Assembly (NCBI RefSeq): GCF_947498825.1
Contig: NZ_CANMLV010000013.1
Coordinates: forward strand, 62,001-126,000
Length of the DNA stretch: 64,000 nucleotides
Source of the DNA: an uncultured Cedecea sp.
GTDB taxonomy: Bacteria > Pseudomonadota > Gammaproteobacteria > Enterobacterales > Enterobacteriaceae
Reading direction: 5' to 3'
Shown here: positions 38,126-46,784 of the stretch, one piece after another
Layout: each line of letters starts with the position of its first letter
Numbering within the stretch: the first letter of the stretch is position 1
Notes under the pieces: generated by a model
The model's database searches: none
What the model was told of the DNA's origin: nothing
The model's input: only the letters and a program-made list of their open reading frames with translations
Program-made: the position numbers and the translations under genes

Positions 38126-39598
38126 ATGCAGAACAGCAAAATTAGACTTTTAGCCGGTGGGTTGCTGCTACTCATCACTGGCGGTTATGTGCAGGCTGAA
38201 ACATTGCTTCCTGACCAAGCCTGGCAGCAAGGAAAACTGGCAAATGGTTTTCAGTGGCAGATTTTAGCTACGCCTCAGCGACCGAGCGATCGCGTGGAAA
38301 TGCGTTTACTGATTAATACCGGATCGCTGGTAGAAAGTGCACAGCAGAGCGGTTTCAGTCATTTTCTGTCACGCCTGATGCTGAGTCAGGTGGGGCAACA
38401 GGAAGGTTCTCTATGGCAGCAGAGTGTTGATCCACAGCGTCCCGCTCCCCCTGCGATAGTTTCTTATGACAGCACATTATTTCATTTAAGCCTGCCTAAT
38501 AATCGCAGTGACTTGCTCAAAACGGCGTTACATACTCTGGCGAAGAATACGGGTGACTTACAGGTCACTTCAGAAACAGTTAATGCGACTTTAGGTATGG
38601 ATGACCCGGTAAAGACGTGGCCTGATACTCAAGATAACTGGTGGCGCTATCGTTTGAAGGGTTCTACCTTGTTAGGGCACGACCCCGCGAGCAACATCAT
38701 TCACCCGATTGATGCCGAAAAACTAAAGAGTTTCTACGATAAATGGTATACGCCGGATGCGATGACGTTAATTGTCGTTGGCAATGTTGATAGTCGTAGT
38801 CTGGTTGAACAATTGAACAAAACCTTTGGCGAACTGCAAGGGAAGCGTGAAGTGCCCGCTCCAGTACCAACATTAGCGGCACTCAAACCTGTTCCAGTGA
38901 GTTTGATGAGTAACCATGTTCGTCAGAATAAATTATCACTGACCTGGGATACTCCCTGGCAGCCTATTCGTGAGTCTGGCGCATTGCTGAACTATTGGCG
39001 CGCAGATTTGGCCCGGGAAGCGTTGTTCTGGAATGTGCAGCAGCGTCTGGAAAAAAAGAACATTAAAGACATCAACTTGAGCTTTGATTGTGGCGTACTT
39101 TATCAGCTTGCTCAATGTGCCATTAATATTGAATCGCCCACTGATAAATTAAACACCAATCTGGAGCTGGTGGGACGAGAATTACTGGCAGTGAAAAATA
39201 ATGGCCTGTCACAAAATGAGTTTAATACACTGGTCACGCAGAAGAAAAAGGAGTTAAGTCAGTTATTTATCACTTATGCCCGAATGGATACCGACATGCT
39301 GATGGAGCAGCGTATACGTTCTCAGAGAAATCAGGTGGTAGATATCGCGCCAGAAAATTATCAGAAACTGCGGCAGGACTTTCTTGATAACCTGACGGTC
39401 ACTGTTTTAAATCAAGACCTGCGTCAGCAGCTTTCTCATGATATGTCATTGATACTTCTGCAACCTCAGGGTGAGCCAGAATATAATATGAAAGAGCTGC
39501 AAGCTGTCTGGGATAAAGTGATGATGCCAAAGGCGACACCACCCGCTACAGATGATCCCAAGCAGGAAGTGACCAGCGTCGAAGCCGTATCGCCCTAG
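38126..39598 (+). CDS. yhjJ: YhjJ, M16-family peptidase-like periplasmic protein
   Basis: This 490-residue protein matches E. coli YhjJ (498 aa). It starts at the ATG at 38126 with a signal peptide ending near GGYVQAE. Two M16 domains are recognisable (LPDQAWQQGKLANGFQWQIL; FYDKWYTPDAMTLIVVGNVD). The zinc motif HxxEH of active M16 peptidases is replaced by HFLSR (in SGFSHFLSRLMLSQ), so it is unlikely to be a protease; the E. coli protein also lacks the motif. AGGGG lies five bases before the start. In E. coli dctA follows on this side; it is absent here. Confidence 0.93.
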   Translation: MQNSKIRLLAGGLLLLITGGYVQAETLLPDQAWQQGKLANGFQWQILATPQRPSDRVEMRLLINTGSLVESAQQSGFSHFLSRLMLSQVGQQEGSLWQQSVDPQRPAPPAIVSYDSTLFHLSLPNNRSDLLKTALHTLAKNTGDLQVTSETVNATLGMDDPVKTWPDTQDNWWRYRLKGSTLLGHDPASNIIHPIDAEKLKSFYDKWYTPDAMTLIVVGNVDSRSLVEQLNKTFGELQGKREVPAPVPTLAALKPVPVSLMSNHVRQNKLSLTWDTPWQPIRESGALLNYWRADLAREALFWNVQQRLEKKNIKDINLSFDCGVLYQLAQCAINIESPTDKLNTNLELVGRELLAVKNNGLSQNEFNTLVTQKKKELSQLFITYARMDTDMLMEQRIRSQRNQVVDIAPENYQKLRQDFLDNLTVTVLNQDLRQQLSHDMSLILLQPQGEPEYNMKELQAVWDKVMMPKATPPATDDPKQEVTSVEAVSP

Positions 39599-39624
39599 CC
39601 TGTACTGCTATCTGAATCAGATAT

Positions 39625-39650
39625 AAGGGAGCCATTCATCTGGCTCCCTT
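39625..39650. terminator. Hairpin between yhjJ and kdgK
   Basis: AAGGGAGCC and GGCTCCCTT form a perfect nine-base-pair stem 26 bases beyond the yhjJ stop. It is followed by a second, AT-rich hairpin at 39661, and together they separate the convergent genes yhjJ and kdgK. Confidence 0.75.
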
Positions 39651-39660
39651 CAGATTGCTG

Positions 39661-39695
39661 ACAATGAAGAAAAAACGTGATTTTTCCTTCATTGT
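39661..39695. repeat. Dispersed hairpin repeat, copy A
   Basis: ACAATGAAGAAAAAA and TTTTTCCTTCATTGT pair over fifteen positions with one mismatch around CGTGA, preceded by CAGATTGCTG. The same hairpin with the same loop and flank occurs in reverse orientation at 44726-44761, so it is a repeated element as well as a probable bidirectional terminator for yhjJ and kdgK. Confidence 0.75.
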
Positions 39696-39708
39696 GCGGA
39701 TAACACAT

Positions 39709-40641
39709 TTATTCTGGCATTGCGTCTTTAGGAATGATCGCGCCGCGGTATTGAATAACGGTACTTGCCGTCAAATGCCCGCGTTTTGCTGCTTCCTCTG
39801 GTGTTCCACCGTTGAGGCGCACAGCCAGGTAACCTGCACTGAAGGAATCACCCGCCGCAGTGGTATCAATCACCTTCTCTTTCGGTAATTTAATCGCCGG
39901 TACTTCTTTGACAGGCTCACCTTTAATCGCAACCAGGCAGGTGTCTGCGCCACGCTTAATGACGACTTCATTCACGCCTGCTGCATGAGTACGCTGAATA
40001 ACCTCTTCGACAGGTTTTTCTCCCCATAAAGCATCTTCATCATCAAGCGTCAGGAAGGCGATGTCAGTATGGGTAAGAACTTGCTGATAAACTTGCTGTG
40101 TTTCCTCTTTGCTTGCCCATAACCGTGGACGATAGTTATTATCAAAAATAACTTTTCCGCCGTTAGCACGGGTTTTCTCCAGCAGATCAAATAGTTTACT
40201 GCGACTTGTGGAGTCAAGAATTGCGAGGCTGATACCACTCAGATAGAGGTAGTCGAATTGTGCCAGTTCAGCACAGATCTCCTCTGACTGTTCGCTTTCA
40301 AGCCAGAAGCGAGCTGCTGCTTCGTTGCGCCAGTAGTAGAAAGTACGTTCGCCGCTGGCATCCGTTTCAATGTAATAGAGTCCTGGAAGACGATGCTCCA
40401 GACGCTGTATCAGCGTCGTCTGGACGTTTTCTTGTTGCCAGGCTTCTAACATTTGTTGACTAAAACTATCGTTACCGAGAGCAGTAATATAATGTACTGC
40501 GAGCTTATCGGCATCGACCTGACGGGCGATGTACACGGAAGTGTTCAGAGTATCACCACCAAAGCCGCGGCTAACATCCGCACCTTTTTGGGATAGCTCT
40601 ATCATGCATTCACCAATAACGGCTATTTTCTTGTTTGGCAT
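39709..40641 (-). CDS. kdgK: 2-dehydro-3-deoxygluconokinase
   Basis: KdgK (310 aa, E. coli 309) phosphorylates KDG in the hexuronate and Entner-Doudoroff pathways. It is a PfkB-family kinase with the N-terminal GECMIELSQKGADVSRGFGG, NGGKVIFDNNYRPRLW, and the ATP-site signature DTTAAGDSFSAGYLAVRLNG. The ATG at 40641 gives MPNKKIAVIGECMIE as in E. coli; the open frame to 40827 is an unrelated extension. Confidence 0.97.
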   Translation of the reverse strand: MPNKKIAVIGECMIELSQKGADVSRGFGGDTLNTSVYIARQVDADKLAVHYITALGNDSFSQQMLEAWQQENVQTTLIQRLEHRLPGLYYIETDASGERTFYYWRNEAAARFWLESEQSEEICAELAQFDYLYLSGISLAILDSTSRSKLFDLLEKTRANGGKVIFDNNYRPRLWASKEETQQVYQQVLTHTDIAFLTLDDEDALWGEKPVEEVIQRTHAAGVNEVVIKRGADTCLVAIKGEPVKEVPAIKLPKEKVIDTTAAGDSFSAGYLAVRLNGGTPEEAAKRGHLTASTVIQYRGAIIPKDAMPE

Positions 40642-40882
40642 AGGGAAACCCGTAGATAAAATGAACTCAGAAGGAAATATTTTCATTGTCGGTTGCGTTG
40701 TCAGGCGAGTCAAATTATTTAAAACAATGTTTCTAAAAAAATCGAATCCGTCAGTGTTTTTATAATAGGGTAATATTTGTCGGGTTAGACCTTGTATTGA
40801 AGATGAGCATAAAGTTCTTAACCTCAACGCCGATAATCTCTCGATGAGCTATGCGGGTAATCACATCAAACAGGACATGCAG

Positions 40883-41656
40883 ATGAAGTTGAAGCAGATC
40901 ACTCACAGGCTGAATACGTTTGAAGCGAGTGTGGAAAGTTTACAGCAACGACGATTTTGGTTGCAGTGTCTGCGTGAGTACACCATCCAGCCAATCTATA
41001 AAACCGATGGTAAACTGATGGCTGTTGAAATGCTCACTGTAGTAACACATCCTGATGATGGCAGTATTCGTATACCACCCGATCGTTATTTCTCTTCTAT
41101 TCCCATTCGTTATCGCCTGTTAGTTATTGAAGAGCAACTACAATGCCTGCTGGCACAAGAAAATCTCTTTCTTAAATATGATATCCTGGCATCGATTAAC
41201 GTTGATGGTCCAACCCTCCTGGCGATGAAGACTCATCAGTCTATTAGAGACCTGATAGACAGACTTCCGTGGGTACGATTTGAACTGGTTGAGCATATTA
41301 CGTTACCGACAACAGAGACATTGGTCAGAATCAAAGAGTTCGGACCACTATGGCTGGATGATTTTGGAACCGGAATGGCAAACTTCTCCGCACTGAGTGA
41401 GGTCTGTTATGACTACATTAAGGTTGCGCGCGAGTTGTTTATCATGCTGAGAAAAAGCGATGAAGGACGTAATCTGTTTACCACGTTAATTCATCTGATG
41501 AACAGTCACTGCAAAGGTGTGATTGTTGAAGGGGTTGAAACGCGTGACGAGTGGTTAGATGTGCAAGCCTCGCCGGCGTTTGCAGCCCAGGGATATTATT
41601 TTTCACGCCCGGTGCCCTTTGCCCAGCTGAAAAACGTCCTGATACATCTTGCGTGA
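40883..41656 (+). CDS. pdeH: Cyclic-di-GMP phosphodiesterase PdeH
   Basis: PdeH (YhjH, 257 aa) is a stand-alone EAL phosphodiesterase that, in E. coli, lowers cyclic-di-GMP to keep flagella running. Motifs include AVEMLTVVTHP (EML in the EAL position), SINVDGPTLLAMK, FELVEHI, WLDDFGTGMANFSAL, YIKVARELF and VEGVETRDEW. I choose the ATG at 40883 because AGGA precedes it by seven bases and the length then fits E. coli (255 aa). Divergent from kdgK as in E. coli. Confidence 0.93.
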   Translation: MKLKQITHRLNTFEASVESLQQRRFWLQCLREYTIQPIYKTDGKLMAVEMLTVVTHPDDGSIRIPPDRYFSSIPIRYRLLVIEEQLQCLLAQENLFLKYDILASINVDGPTLLAMKTHQSIRDLIDRLPWVRFELVEHITLPTTETLVRIKEFGPLWLDDFGTGMANFSALSEVCYDYIKVARELFIMLRKSDEGRNLFTTLIHLMNSHCKGVIVEGVETRDEWLDVQASPAFAAQGYYFSRPVPFAQLKNVLIHLA

Positions 41657-41680
41657 TGCCTTATGAGTAAAATATCTACG

Positions 41681-41706
41681 CACCCTCTCCTCAGCCAGAG
41701 AGGGTG
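41681..41706. terminator. Hairpin between pdeH and yhjD
   Basis: CACCCTCTC and GAGAGGGTG form a perfect nine-base-pair stem with an eight-base loop in the 67-base gap between these convergent genes. No clear U tract on either side. Confidence 0.65.
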
Positions 41707-41723
41707 AACTCCCGCATAAAACA

Positions 41724-42761
41724 TTACTGTTCCGTCTTTTTATCGGATGGCTTTTTGTCCTCCGGATATTCCGCAGTACCAATCCAGGCAGCGCAGAGCA
41801 GGGTCAGGCGAGCGAAGAAATAAAAAAAGGCCATTAACCCCAGCACTGAACCAAATGCAGCCCCGGAGGGGGAACTGACAAGTTTAGGCAGACTGTAGGT
41901 CATTATCATTTTAATGATCTCAAAGCCTATAGCAGCTATCAGCGTACCGCGAATGAGCGCCTTCCTGGGTGGATGCTGATAAGGAAGTCGCCAGAAAATC
42001 CAGAAAAACAGTAAATAGTTGGCGCAAATAGACACAGCCAGACCGACTAAATGCCAGGTGGGGCGTAGCCACTCAATTGACTCCAGATGCAGAAAACGAA
42101 TAATCAGCGACTGCGCAGAGCCAGAGACAGAGGTGATGATGAGCGTCAGAATTATGGCTACCAGCATGCCGGTTAAATAGACAAAATCGCGTAAATACTT
42201 AGTCCAGATTTTCTCTTTATCTTGCTCCGTGCGTTCCCAGGTTTCTCTCGTTTGAGCCCTCACTGCTTCTCGCAGATTACCCATCCAGTTAATACCGGAA
42301 TACAGGGCAATCAGTAAGCCGACCAGACCAACAGTAGTACGTTGTTGGATAGCAATATTTAGGGTGTTTTTTAGCGTCGCTGCCAGGGTGGGATCGCTGA
42401 CATTACTGAGTATTTTGGCGAAGATATCTTCTAATAGCGTAGGGTGCTCGGCAAGGATATAACCACCGGCGGCGAAAGATACCATCAGCATGGGGATCAG
42501 TGAGAGAAATGAAAAATAAGTAATAGCAGCACCAAACTGATTACCCATGCGGTCATTGAAGCGCTCTACGGTGCGTAACAGGTGAGCCACAATTGGATTT
42601 CTTGCGGTCTTATTCACGGTCTTAATGGTGCTGTTTAATGCACTGTTAGCGGTTTTAAATGTGACCAGATCTTTTTGTTGTTCACTCACGGGAACATCCT
42701 GTTCATAAGAGCGAGTATCCTGTTTTTCAGGCGGTGTGATGGGCTTTTTTTCGCTATTCAT
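41724..42761 (-). CDS. yhjD: YhjD inner-membrane protein (YihY/BrkB family)
   Basis: YhjD (345 aa, E. coli 337) is a conserved inner-membrane protein. Altered YhjD in E. coli can suppress the need for lipid A Kdo modification for export, which hints at lipid transport, but its normal role is unproven. About six membrane segments follow a polar N terminus of 70 residues; FNDRMGNQFGAAITYFSFLS and SPSGAAFGSVLGLMAFFYFF are the conserved blocks. The C terminus is charged. It lies beside yhjC, as in E. coli. Confidence 0.94.
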   Translation of the reverse strand: MNSEKKPITPPEKQDTRSYEQDVPVSEQQKDLVTFKTANSALNSTIKTVNKTARNPIVAHLLRTVERFNDRMGNQFGAAITYFSFLSLIPMLMVSFAAGGYILAEHPTLLEDIFAKILSNVSDPTLAATLKNTLNIAIQQRTTVGLVGLLIALYSGINWMGNLREAVRAQTRETWERTEQDKEKIWTKYLRDFVYLTGMLVAIILTLIITSVSGSAQSLIIRFLHLESIEWLRPTWHLVGLAVSICANYLLFFWIFWRLPYQHPPRKALIRGTLIAAIGFEIIKMIMTYSLPKLVSSPSGAAFGSVLGLMAFFYFFARLTLLCAAWIGTAEYPEDKKPSDKKTEQ

Positions 42762-42815
42762 CAGGCAAATTTTCCTTTTGGTATAGCAGGTTGCTAAGAA
42801 AGTATAATGGGTAGC

Positions 42816-43715
42816 TTAATCAACATAGTTTTTTAGTACTCCAGTCAGCCACTCCATAAATAAATGTACCCGGCGTGACAGGTTACGGCGATGAGGATAA
42901 AGCAATGAAACAGGCATCGGTTCGGCACGGTATTGCGGTAAAATTTCAGTCAGGCTACCAAGCTTTAACAAAGACTTAACGCCAATACGTGGTACCTGAA
43001 TAATGCCCAGCCCCGCCAGACAGGAAGCCTGGTATGTTTCTGTGCTATTGACAGTCAGGGTGCCCCCGGTTTTTACCCAGCGGACAGTATTGTCTGCCCA
43101 GACTTCAAACCCCTGGGGCCGTGTTCCTAAGTTTACCGCATAGTGAACCACGGCATGTGATGACAGGTCATCCAGTGTTTCCGGGTAACCGAAACGTAGC
43201 AGATAATCCGGACTGGCACAGTTAATCATCGTTAGTTTACCGACAGAACGCGCTATCAGACCAGAATCTTTCAGATGTCCGACACGGACCACACAATCAA
43301 AACCTTCCCGTATGACATCAACCAGACGGTCACAGCTACTGAGTTCCAGCTCAATTCCCGGATAGAGCTGTAGAAATTCGCGCAGTTTCGGGATAACCAA
43401 ACCTCGCGCCAGGCCTACCGGCATATCAACCCGTAACCGGCCACTCACACTAGCCGGGTCATGCTGGAACAGACCATCAAGCTCATCGATATTTGCCAGT
43501 AAATCCCGGGCGCGTTCGTAATACACCATGCCATCTTGTGTCAGCTGAACACGACGCGTGGTTCGATGTAATAAACGCGTACCGAGCATATTTTCCAGTG
43601 CCTGAATTTGTCGGGAAAGGCTTCCTTTCGGGATACCGAGACTTTCAGCTGCACGGGTAAAACTCTCTCGCTCTGCAACACACAAGAACAACTGCATTGC
43701 GTATATTTTATCCAT
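42816..43715 (-). CDS. yhjC: LysR-type regulator YhjC (RcdB)
   Basis: This 299-residue regulator is the length of E. coli YhjC and matches it from MDKIYAMQLFLCVAERESFT to the end (VHLFMEWLTGVLKNYVD). The N-terminal winged helix (residues 1-60, GIPKGSLSRQIQALENMLGT) binds DNA and the C-terminal domain binds an unknown ligand. It is divergent from an SDR gene 119 bases away, which in E. coli is not its neighbour; LysR regulators often control the divergent gene. Confidence 0.9.
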   Translation of the reverse strand: MDKIYAMQLFLCVAERESFTRAAESLGIPKGSLSRQIQALENMLGTRLLHRTTRRVQLTQDGMVYYERARDLLANIDELDGLFQHDPASVSGRLRVDMPVGLARGLVIPKLREFLQLYPGIELELSSCDRLVDVIREGFDCVVRVGHLKDSGLIARSVGKLTMINCASPDYLLRFGYPETLDDLSSHAVVHYAVNLGTRPQGFEVWADNTVRWVKTGGTLTVNSTETYQASCLAGLGIIQVPRIGVKSLLKLGSLTEILPQYRAEPMPVSLLYPHRRNLSRRVHLFMEWLTGVLKNYVD

Positions 43716-43730
43716 CGTTTACTCGTATTG

Positions 43731-43748
43731 TTGTTCCAAATGAAACAG
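43731..43748. promoter_or_regulatory. Possible LysR-box between yhjC and the SDR gene
   Basis: The sequence TTGTTCCAAATGAAACAG contains GTT and AAC separated by eight bases, an interrupted palindrome of the T-N11-A kind recognised by LysR regulators. It lies 16 bases upstream of the yhjC start in the divergent gap. Assignment is tentative. Confidence 0.35.
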
Positions 43749-43834
43749 TTAAACGTATTCTGGCGTATTTATTGTCTCTTTAATAGCTAATAAGCTTTGT
43801 TTTCCGCATATCCAGGTTAATAAAGAGGATTCTC

Positions 43835-44593
43835 ATGCATCAGCGTATCGTTTTAATCACTGGCGGTAGTCGTGGCTTAGGTAAAAACGCGGCTTTAGCT
43901 CTGGCAGCAAAGGGAGTCGATGTACTCATTACCTACCACAGTCAACAACAAGAAGCGCAGAATGTTGTTGAAGAAATTCAACGAATGGGCAGGAAATCGG
44001 CAGCAATTCTGCTTAATGTCGGCGATTCATCGACCTTTAATACGTTTGTCTCAAAGGTTAGTGAACAACTGGGTCTTCTGTGGGGGCGTAACACCTTTGA
44101 TTATTTATTGAACAATGCTGGAGTGGGTATTGATGCGAGCTTTTCTGACACTACCGAAGCTCAATTTGACCTGCTGATGAATATTCATCTTAAAGGCCCG
44201 TTTTTCCTGACACAACAACTACTGCCACTGCTGGCAAATGGCGGACGGATCCTGAATGTCTCAACCGGTTTGACCCGCTTTACGTTACCAGGAAAAGCGG
44301 CTTATGCCGCGATGAAAGGGGCAATGGAGGTGCTGACAGTCTATCAGGCGAAAGAGCTGGGACCGCGTGGTATTGCGGTGAATATTATTGCACCAGGCGC
44401 TATTGCGACTGATTTTGGTGAAGGGGCAGTAAGAGACAATCCACATGTTGCGCAGGCTATTGCCTCACAAACAGCGTTAGGCCGGGTTGGCCAGCCTGAT
44501 GATATCGGCCAGGCGATTGCGGTGATCCTGAATGAAGAGATGGGCTGGGTAAACGCACAGCGTATTGAAGCATCCGGCGGAATGTTTTTATAA
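43835..44593 (+). CDS. Short-chain dehydrogenase/reductase
   Basis: This 252-residue classical SDR oxidoreductase has the cofactor motif TGGSRGLG near residue 9, the NNAG motif (LLNNAGVGID), the catalytic serine in LNVSTGLTR and the YAAMK active-site pair. The C terminus VNAQRIEASGGMFL is typical. Arg next to the glycine motif suggests NADP(H). Substrate unknown. AGAGGA lies about seven bases upstream of the ATG. It is divergent from yhjC, which may regulate it. Confidence 0.88.
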   Translation: MHQRIVLITGGSRGLGKNAALALAAKGVDVLITYHSQQQEAQNVVEEIQRMGRKSAAILLNVGDSSTFNTFVSKVSEQLGLLWGRNTFDYLLNNAGVGIDASFSDTTEAQFDLLMNIHLKGPFFLTQQLLPLLANGGRILNVSTGLTRFTLPGKAAYAAMKGAMEVLTVYQAKELGPRGIAVNIIAPGAIATDFGEGAVRDNPHVAQAIASQTALGRVGQPDDIGQAIAVILNEEMGWVNAQRIEASGGMFL

Positions 44594-44608
44594 ATCCAGA
44601 TGAACGGG

Positions 44609-44631
44609 AATATCCCCCGATGGGGGATATT
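44609..44631 (+). terminator. Hairpin after the SDR gene (identical to 44772-44794)
   Basis: AATATCCCCC and GGGGGATATT form a perfect ten-base-pair stem with loop GAT, 16 bases after the SDR stop. The same 23 bases recur exactly at 44772-44794. It probably terminates or protects the SDR transcript. Confidence 0.65.
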
Positions 44632-44725
44632 GAGACTGATGACAAAGCTAAAGTGATATCTAATTCTCAGCGCTTATTTACGAAAATAAACAGGAAAATC
44701 AATTTGTTGATTTTCGGCTGATAAC

Positions 44726-44761
44726 ACAAAGAAGGAAAAACCACGTTTTTTCCTTCTTTGT
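44726..44761. repeat. Dispersed hairpin repeat, copy B
   Basis: ACAAAGAAGGAAAAA and its complement TTTTTCCTTCTTTGT form a fifteen-base-pair stem with loop around CCACG. Read on the minus strand it aligns with copy A at 39661-39695, including the flank GATTGCTGACA and the loop ACGTG. It lies between the convergent SDR and yieH genes, nested between two identical 23-base hairpins. Confidence 0.75.
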
Positions 44762-44771
44762 CAGCAATCAG

Positions 44772-44794
44772 AATATCCCCCGATGGGGGATATT
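44772..44794 (-). terminator. Hairpin after yieH (identical to 44609-44631)
   Basis: This exact duplicate of the ten-base-pair stem with loop GAT lies eight bases beyond the yieH stop. With copy B of the AT-rich hairpin directly behind it on the minus strand, it should end the yieH transcript. Confidence 0.65.
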
Positions 44795-44802
44795 CTGGCC
44801 AC

Positions 44803-45471
44803 TTAACGCGTGATATCCCATCCTCGTGCCCGCCATAGATCAGGTAACTGGCTGAGATGGGTAAAAGTGGTGACTTTCGGATGAGAGAGCGGCTTGTTAT
44901 GCGCGTCGGCACAAAAATAGAACACTTCCATTCCGGCAGCAATGCCAGATTGTGCACCTGCGACGGAGTCATCTATCAGAATACAGCGCTGCGCATTGAC
45001 GCCCATATTGTCCGCTGCATGAAACATTAATGCCGGATCAGGCTTCCAGCACTGAATATCGTAGCCGCTATACAGCACTGAGTCTGGGAAGTAATGCCGC
45101 AGACCGGTATTGCCGAGGGAGTGATGCATTTTGCTTGCCGGGCCATTTGACACGATACACATAGGGATATGAATTTTTTCCAGCAGGGCATTTGCCCCTT
45201 CAATTTCCTGTAATTCACTGTCAAATAAGCGAGCCACTTCCTGGCGGAAAACAGTTTCCAGCTCTAATTTAGATAATGTCATACCATGCTGAGCACAGAC
45301 GGTATCGATGATTTCGTAGAGTTTTACCCCCTTGAAAGTCTTAAACATTTCCTCCAGTGACATCTGGATGCCGTACTGGGCAAACATATGCACATAAGCT
45401 TTGGAACAGATCACTTCACTATCGACTAAAGTGCCATCACAGTCGAAAAAAACAGCCTCAACGGGGGACAT
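44803..45471 (-). CDS. yieH: HAD-family phosphatase YieH
   Basis: YieH (222 aa, E. coli 221) is a haloacid-dehalogenase phosphatase, reported to act on 6-phosphogluconate among other sugar phosphates. The catalytic FFDCDGTLVDSEV is at residues 8-20, motif II is CIVSNGP, and motif IV is CILIDDSVAGAQSGIAAGME. The C terminus THLSQLPDLWRARGWDI matches E. coli. In E. coli it neighbours adeP (yieG) and yieE; here those two lie about 10 kb away. Confidence 0.95.
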   Translation of the reverse strand: MSPVEAVFFDCDGTLVDSEVICSKAYVHMFAQYGIQMSLEEMFKTFKGVKLYEIIDTVCAQHGMTLSKLELETVFRQEVARLFDSELQEIEGANALLEKIHIPMCIVSNGPASKMHHSLGNTGLRHYFPDSVLYSGYDIQCWKPDPALMFHAADNMGVNAQRCILIDDSVAGAQSGIAAGMEVFYFCADAHNKPLSHPKVTTFTHLSQLPDLWRARGWDITR

Positions 45472-45579
45472 GTGTTTTCCTTAAATGTCTGGTAGACCCA
45501 TTACTGTAAACGTTTTAGCGCAGGCAATCATCCTAACAGGCTATTTCCCGTACCAAACGAAACGGAAAGAACTGTCCCA

Positions 45580-46569
45580 CTAGTTACTCTGGGTACTGGC
45601 GCGTTCCATCAAGCGCCAGTCCATCATCACGCGCTCAGTTTGTGATTGCGGATCATCAATTTTCTGTAACAGTAAGCTGAAGGCTTTACGACCAATATCA
45701 CGGGAAGGCTGTACGATAGTGGTCAGAGGCGGTGAGACCATTTCTGCCAGCTCTGTACCATCAAAACCTGCTACAGCGATATCTTGCGGAATGCGTAATC
45801 CAGCGGCTTCGATGGCGGACATCGCACCTGCCGCCAGGGTATCGGATATGGCAAAGACCGCATCTGGCCGCGTATCTGATGCTAATAGCTGTTGCATTAC
45901 CTGTTTACCCGAATGAAAGCTCAGTTCACTGGCATAGCTGATTGCCTGCCATGTTAAACCGCAATTGGCGAGTTCTTGCTGATAACCCTGTTGGCGAAGT
46001 TTCGCATATTTGTATTTTACATCATGGTTAATCAGGGCAATACGTTTGCGCCCACTGCTCACCAGGTGAGCAACCATCTGGCGAGAGGCATCGATATCGT
46101 TGATGCCGACACCCGAGATATCCCCGGAATCTGCATATTCAGCACACTGTACCCACGGCATGCCATTTATCATCTGGGTCAATTCTGACAGGATTGTGAA
46201 AGCATCCATGGTAATGACGCCATCGACCATTTTCCCAGCCAGCAGCTGCAGGCTGGAGCGCGATCGATTAATGTCCGAACCAGAGTTACACAGCAGAATG
46301 CGATAGCCACTCATTTCAGCCTGCTCTTCAATACCTTTCACTATTTCGGCGCAAAACGGGTTTGAAATATCAGAAACCAGAACCAACACCATTGAGCTAC
46401 GCGCGGTACGTAGCTGGCGCGCAAGTAGATTAGGTTGATAGTTGCTGGCTTTTATCGCCTGAAGGACCTTTTCCCGGTTTTTTTCTTTTACGCTGTCGCT
46501 GTTGTTCAACACTCGCGACACCGTAGCGACGGAAACATTGGCCAGTTTTGCGATTTTTTGAATGGACAT
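45580..46569 (-). CDS. LacI/GalR-family transcriptional regulator
   Basis: This 329-residue regulator has the N-terminal helix-turn-helix MSIQKIAKLANVSVATVSRV, then a hinge helix (PNLLARQLRTARSSM) and a sugar-binding periplasmic-fold domain. Recognition-helix residues Val, Ala and Arg (SVATVSR) equal those of GalR, which predicts an operator of the type GTAAnCGnTTAC. The ATG at 46569 starts the DNA-binding domain; the open frame upstream adds 15 residues. It is divergent from the alpha/beta hydrolase gene. It is not clearly any named E. coli regulator; CytR is the nearest in feel. Confidence 0.88.
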   Translation of the reverse strand: MSIQKIAKLANVSVATVSRVLNNSDSVKEKNREKVLQAIKASNYQPNLLARQLRTARSSMVLVLVSDISNPFCAEIVKGIEEQAEMSGYRILLCNSGSDINRSRSSLQLLAGKMVDGVITMDAFTILSELTQMINGMPWVQCAEYADSGDISGVGINDIDASRQMVAHLVSSGRKRIALINHDVKYKYAKLRQQGYQQELANCGLTWQAISYASELSFHSGKQVMQQLLASDTRPDAVFAISDTLAAGAMSAIEAAGLRIPQDIAVAGFDGTELAEMVSPPLTTIVQPSRDIGRKAFSLLLQKIDDPQSQTERVMMDWRLMERASTQSN

Positions 46570-46618
46570 GACGGACGAGCTTCCTGCATCAGATTCTGAC
46601 TTGCAGGCTACCATATTT

Positions 46619-46658
46619 TACTCAGCGCCTACAGGCTACTCGTATGATTCAGGTGTTA
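46619..46658. repeat. Direct repeat flanking the hydrolase gene, left copy
   Basis: The segment beginning ACTCAGCGCCTACAGGCTAC and ending GATTCAGGTGT matches 47708-47748 with few differences. The two copies lie in the same orientation either side of the alpha/beta hydrolase gene. Its right part resembles the right arm of the dispersed palindromic repeat (CTACAAGCAACTCG), so it may be a worn half-element. Confidence 0.6.
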
Positions 46659-46784
46659 ACGACGGGCTTTTGCAATGGTTTTTGCGTGGCTGACCAGTTA
46701 ATCAGAGTGCACTAATGATATACTGCTTTTTTACCAATGCGCTCCTGTCAATCGCACACCGCTCAGCTTAAACAGGGAGAGCTG

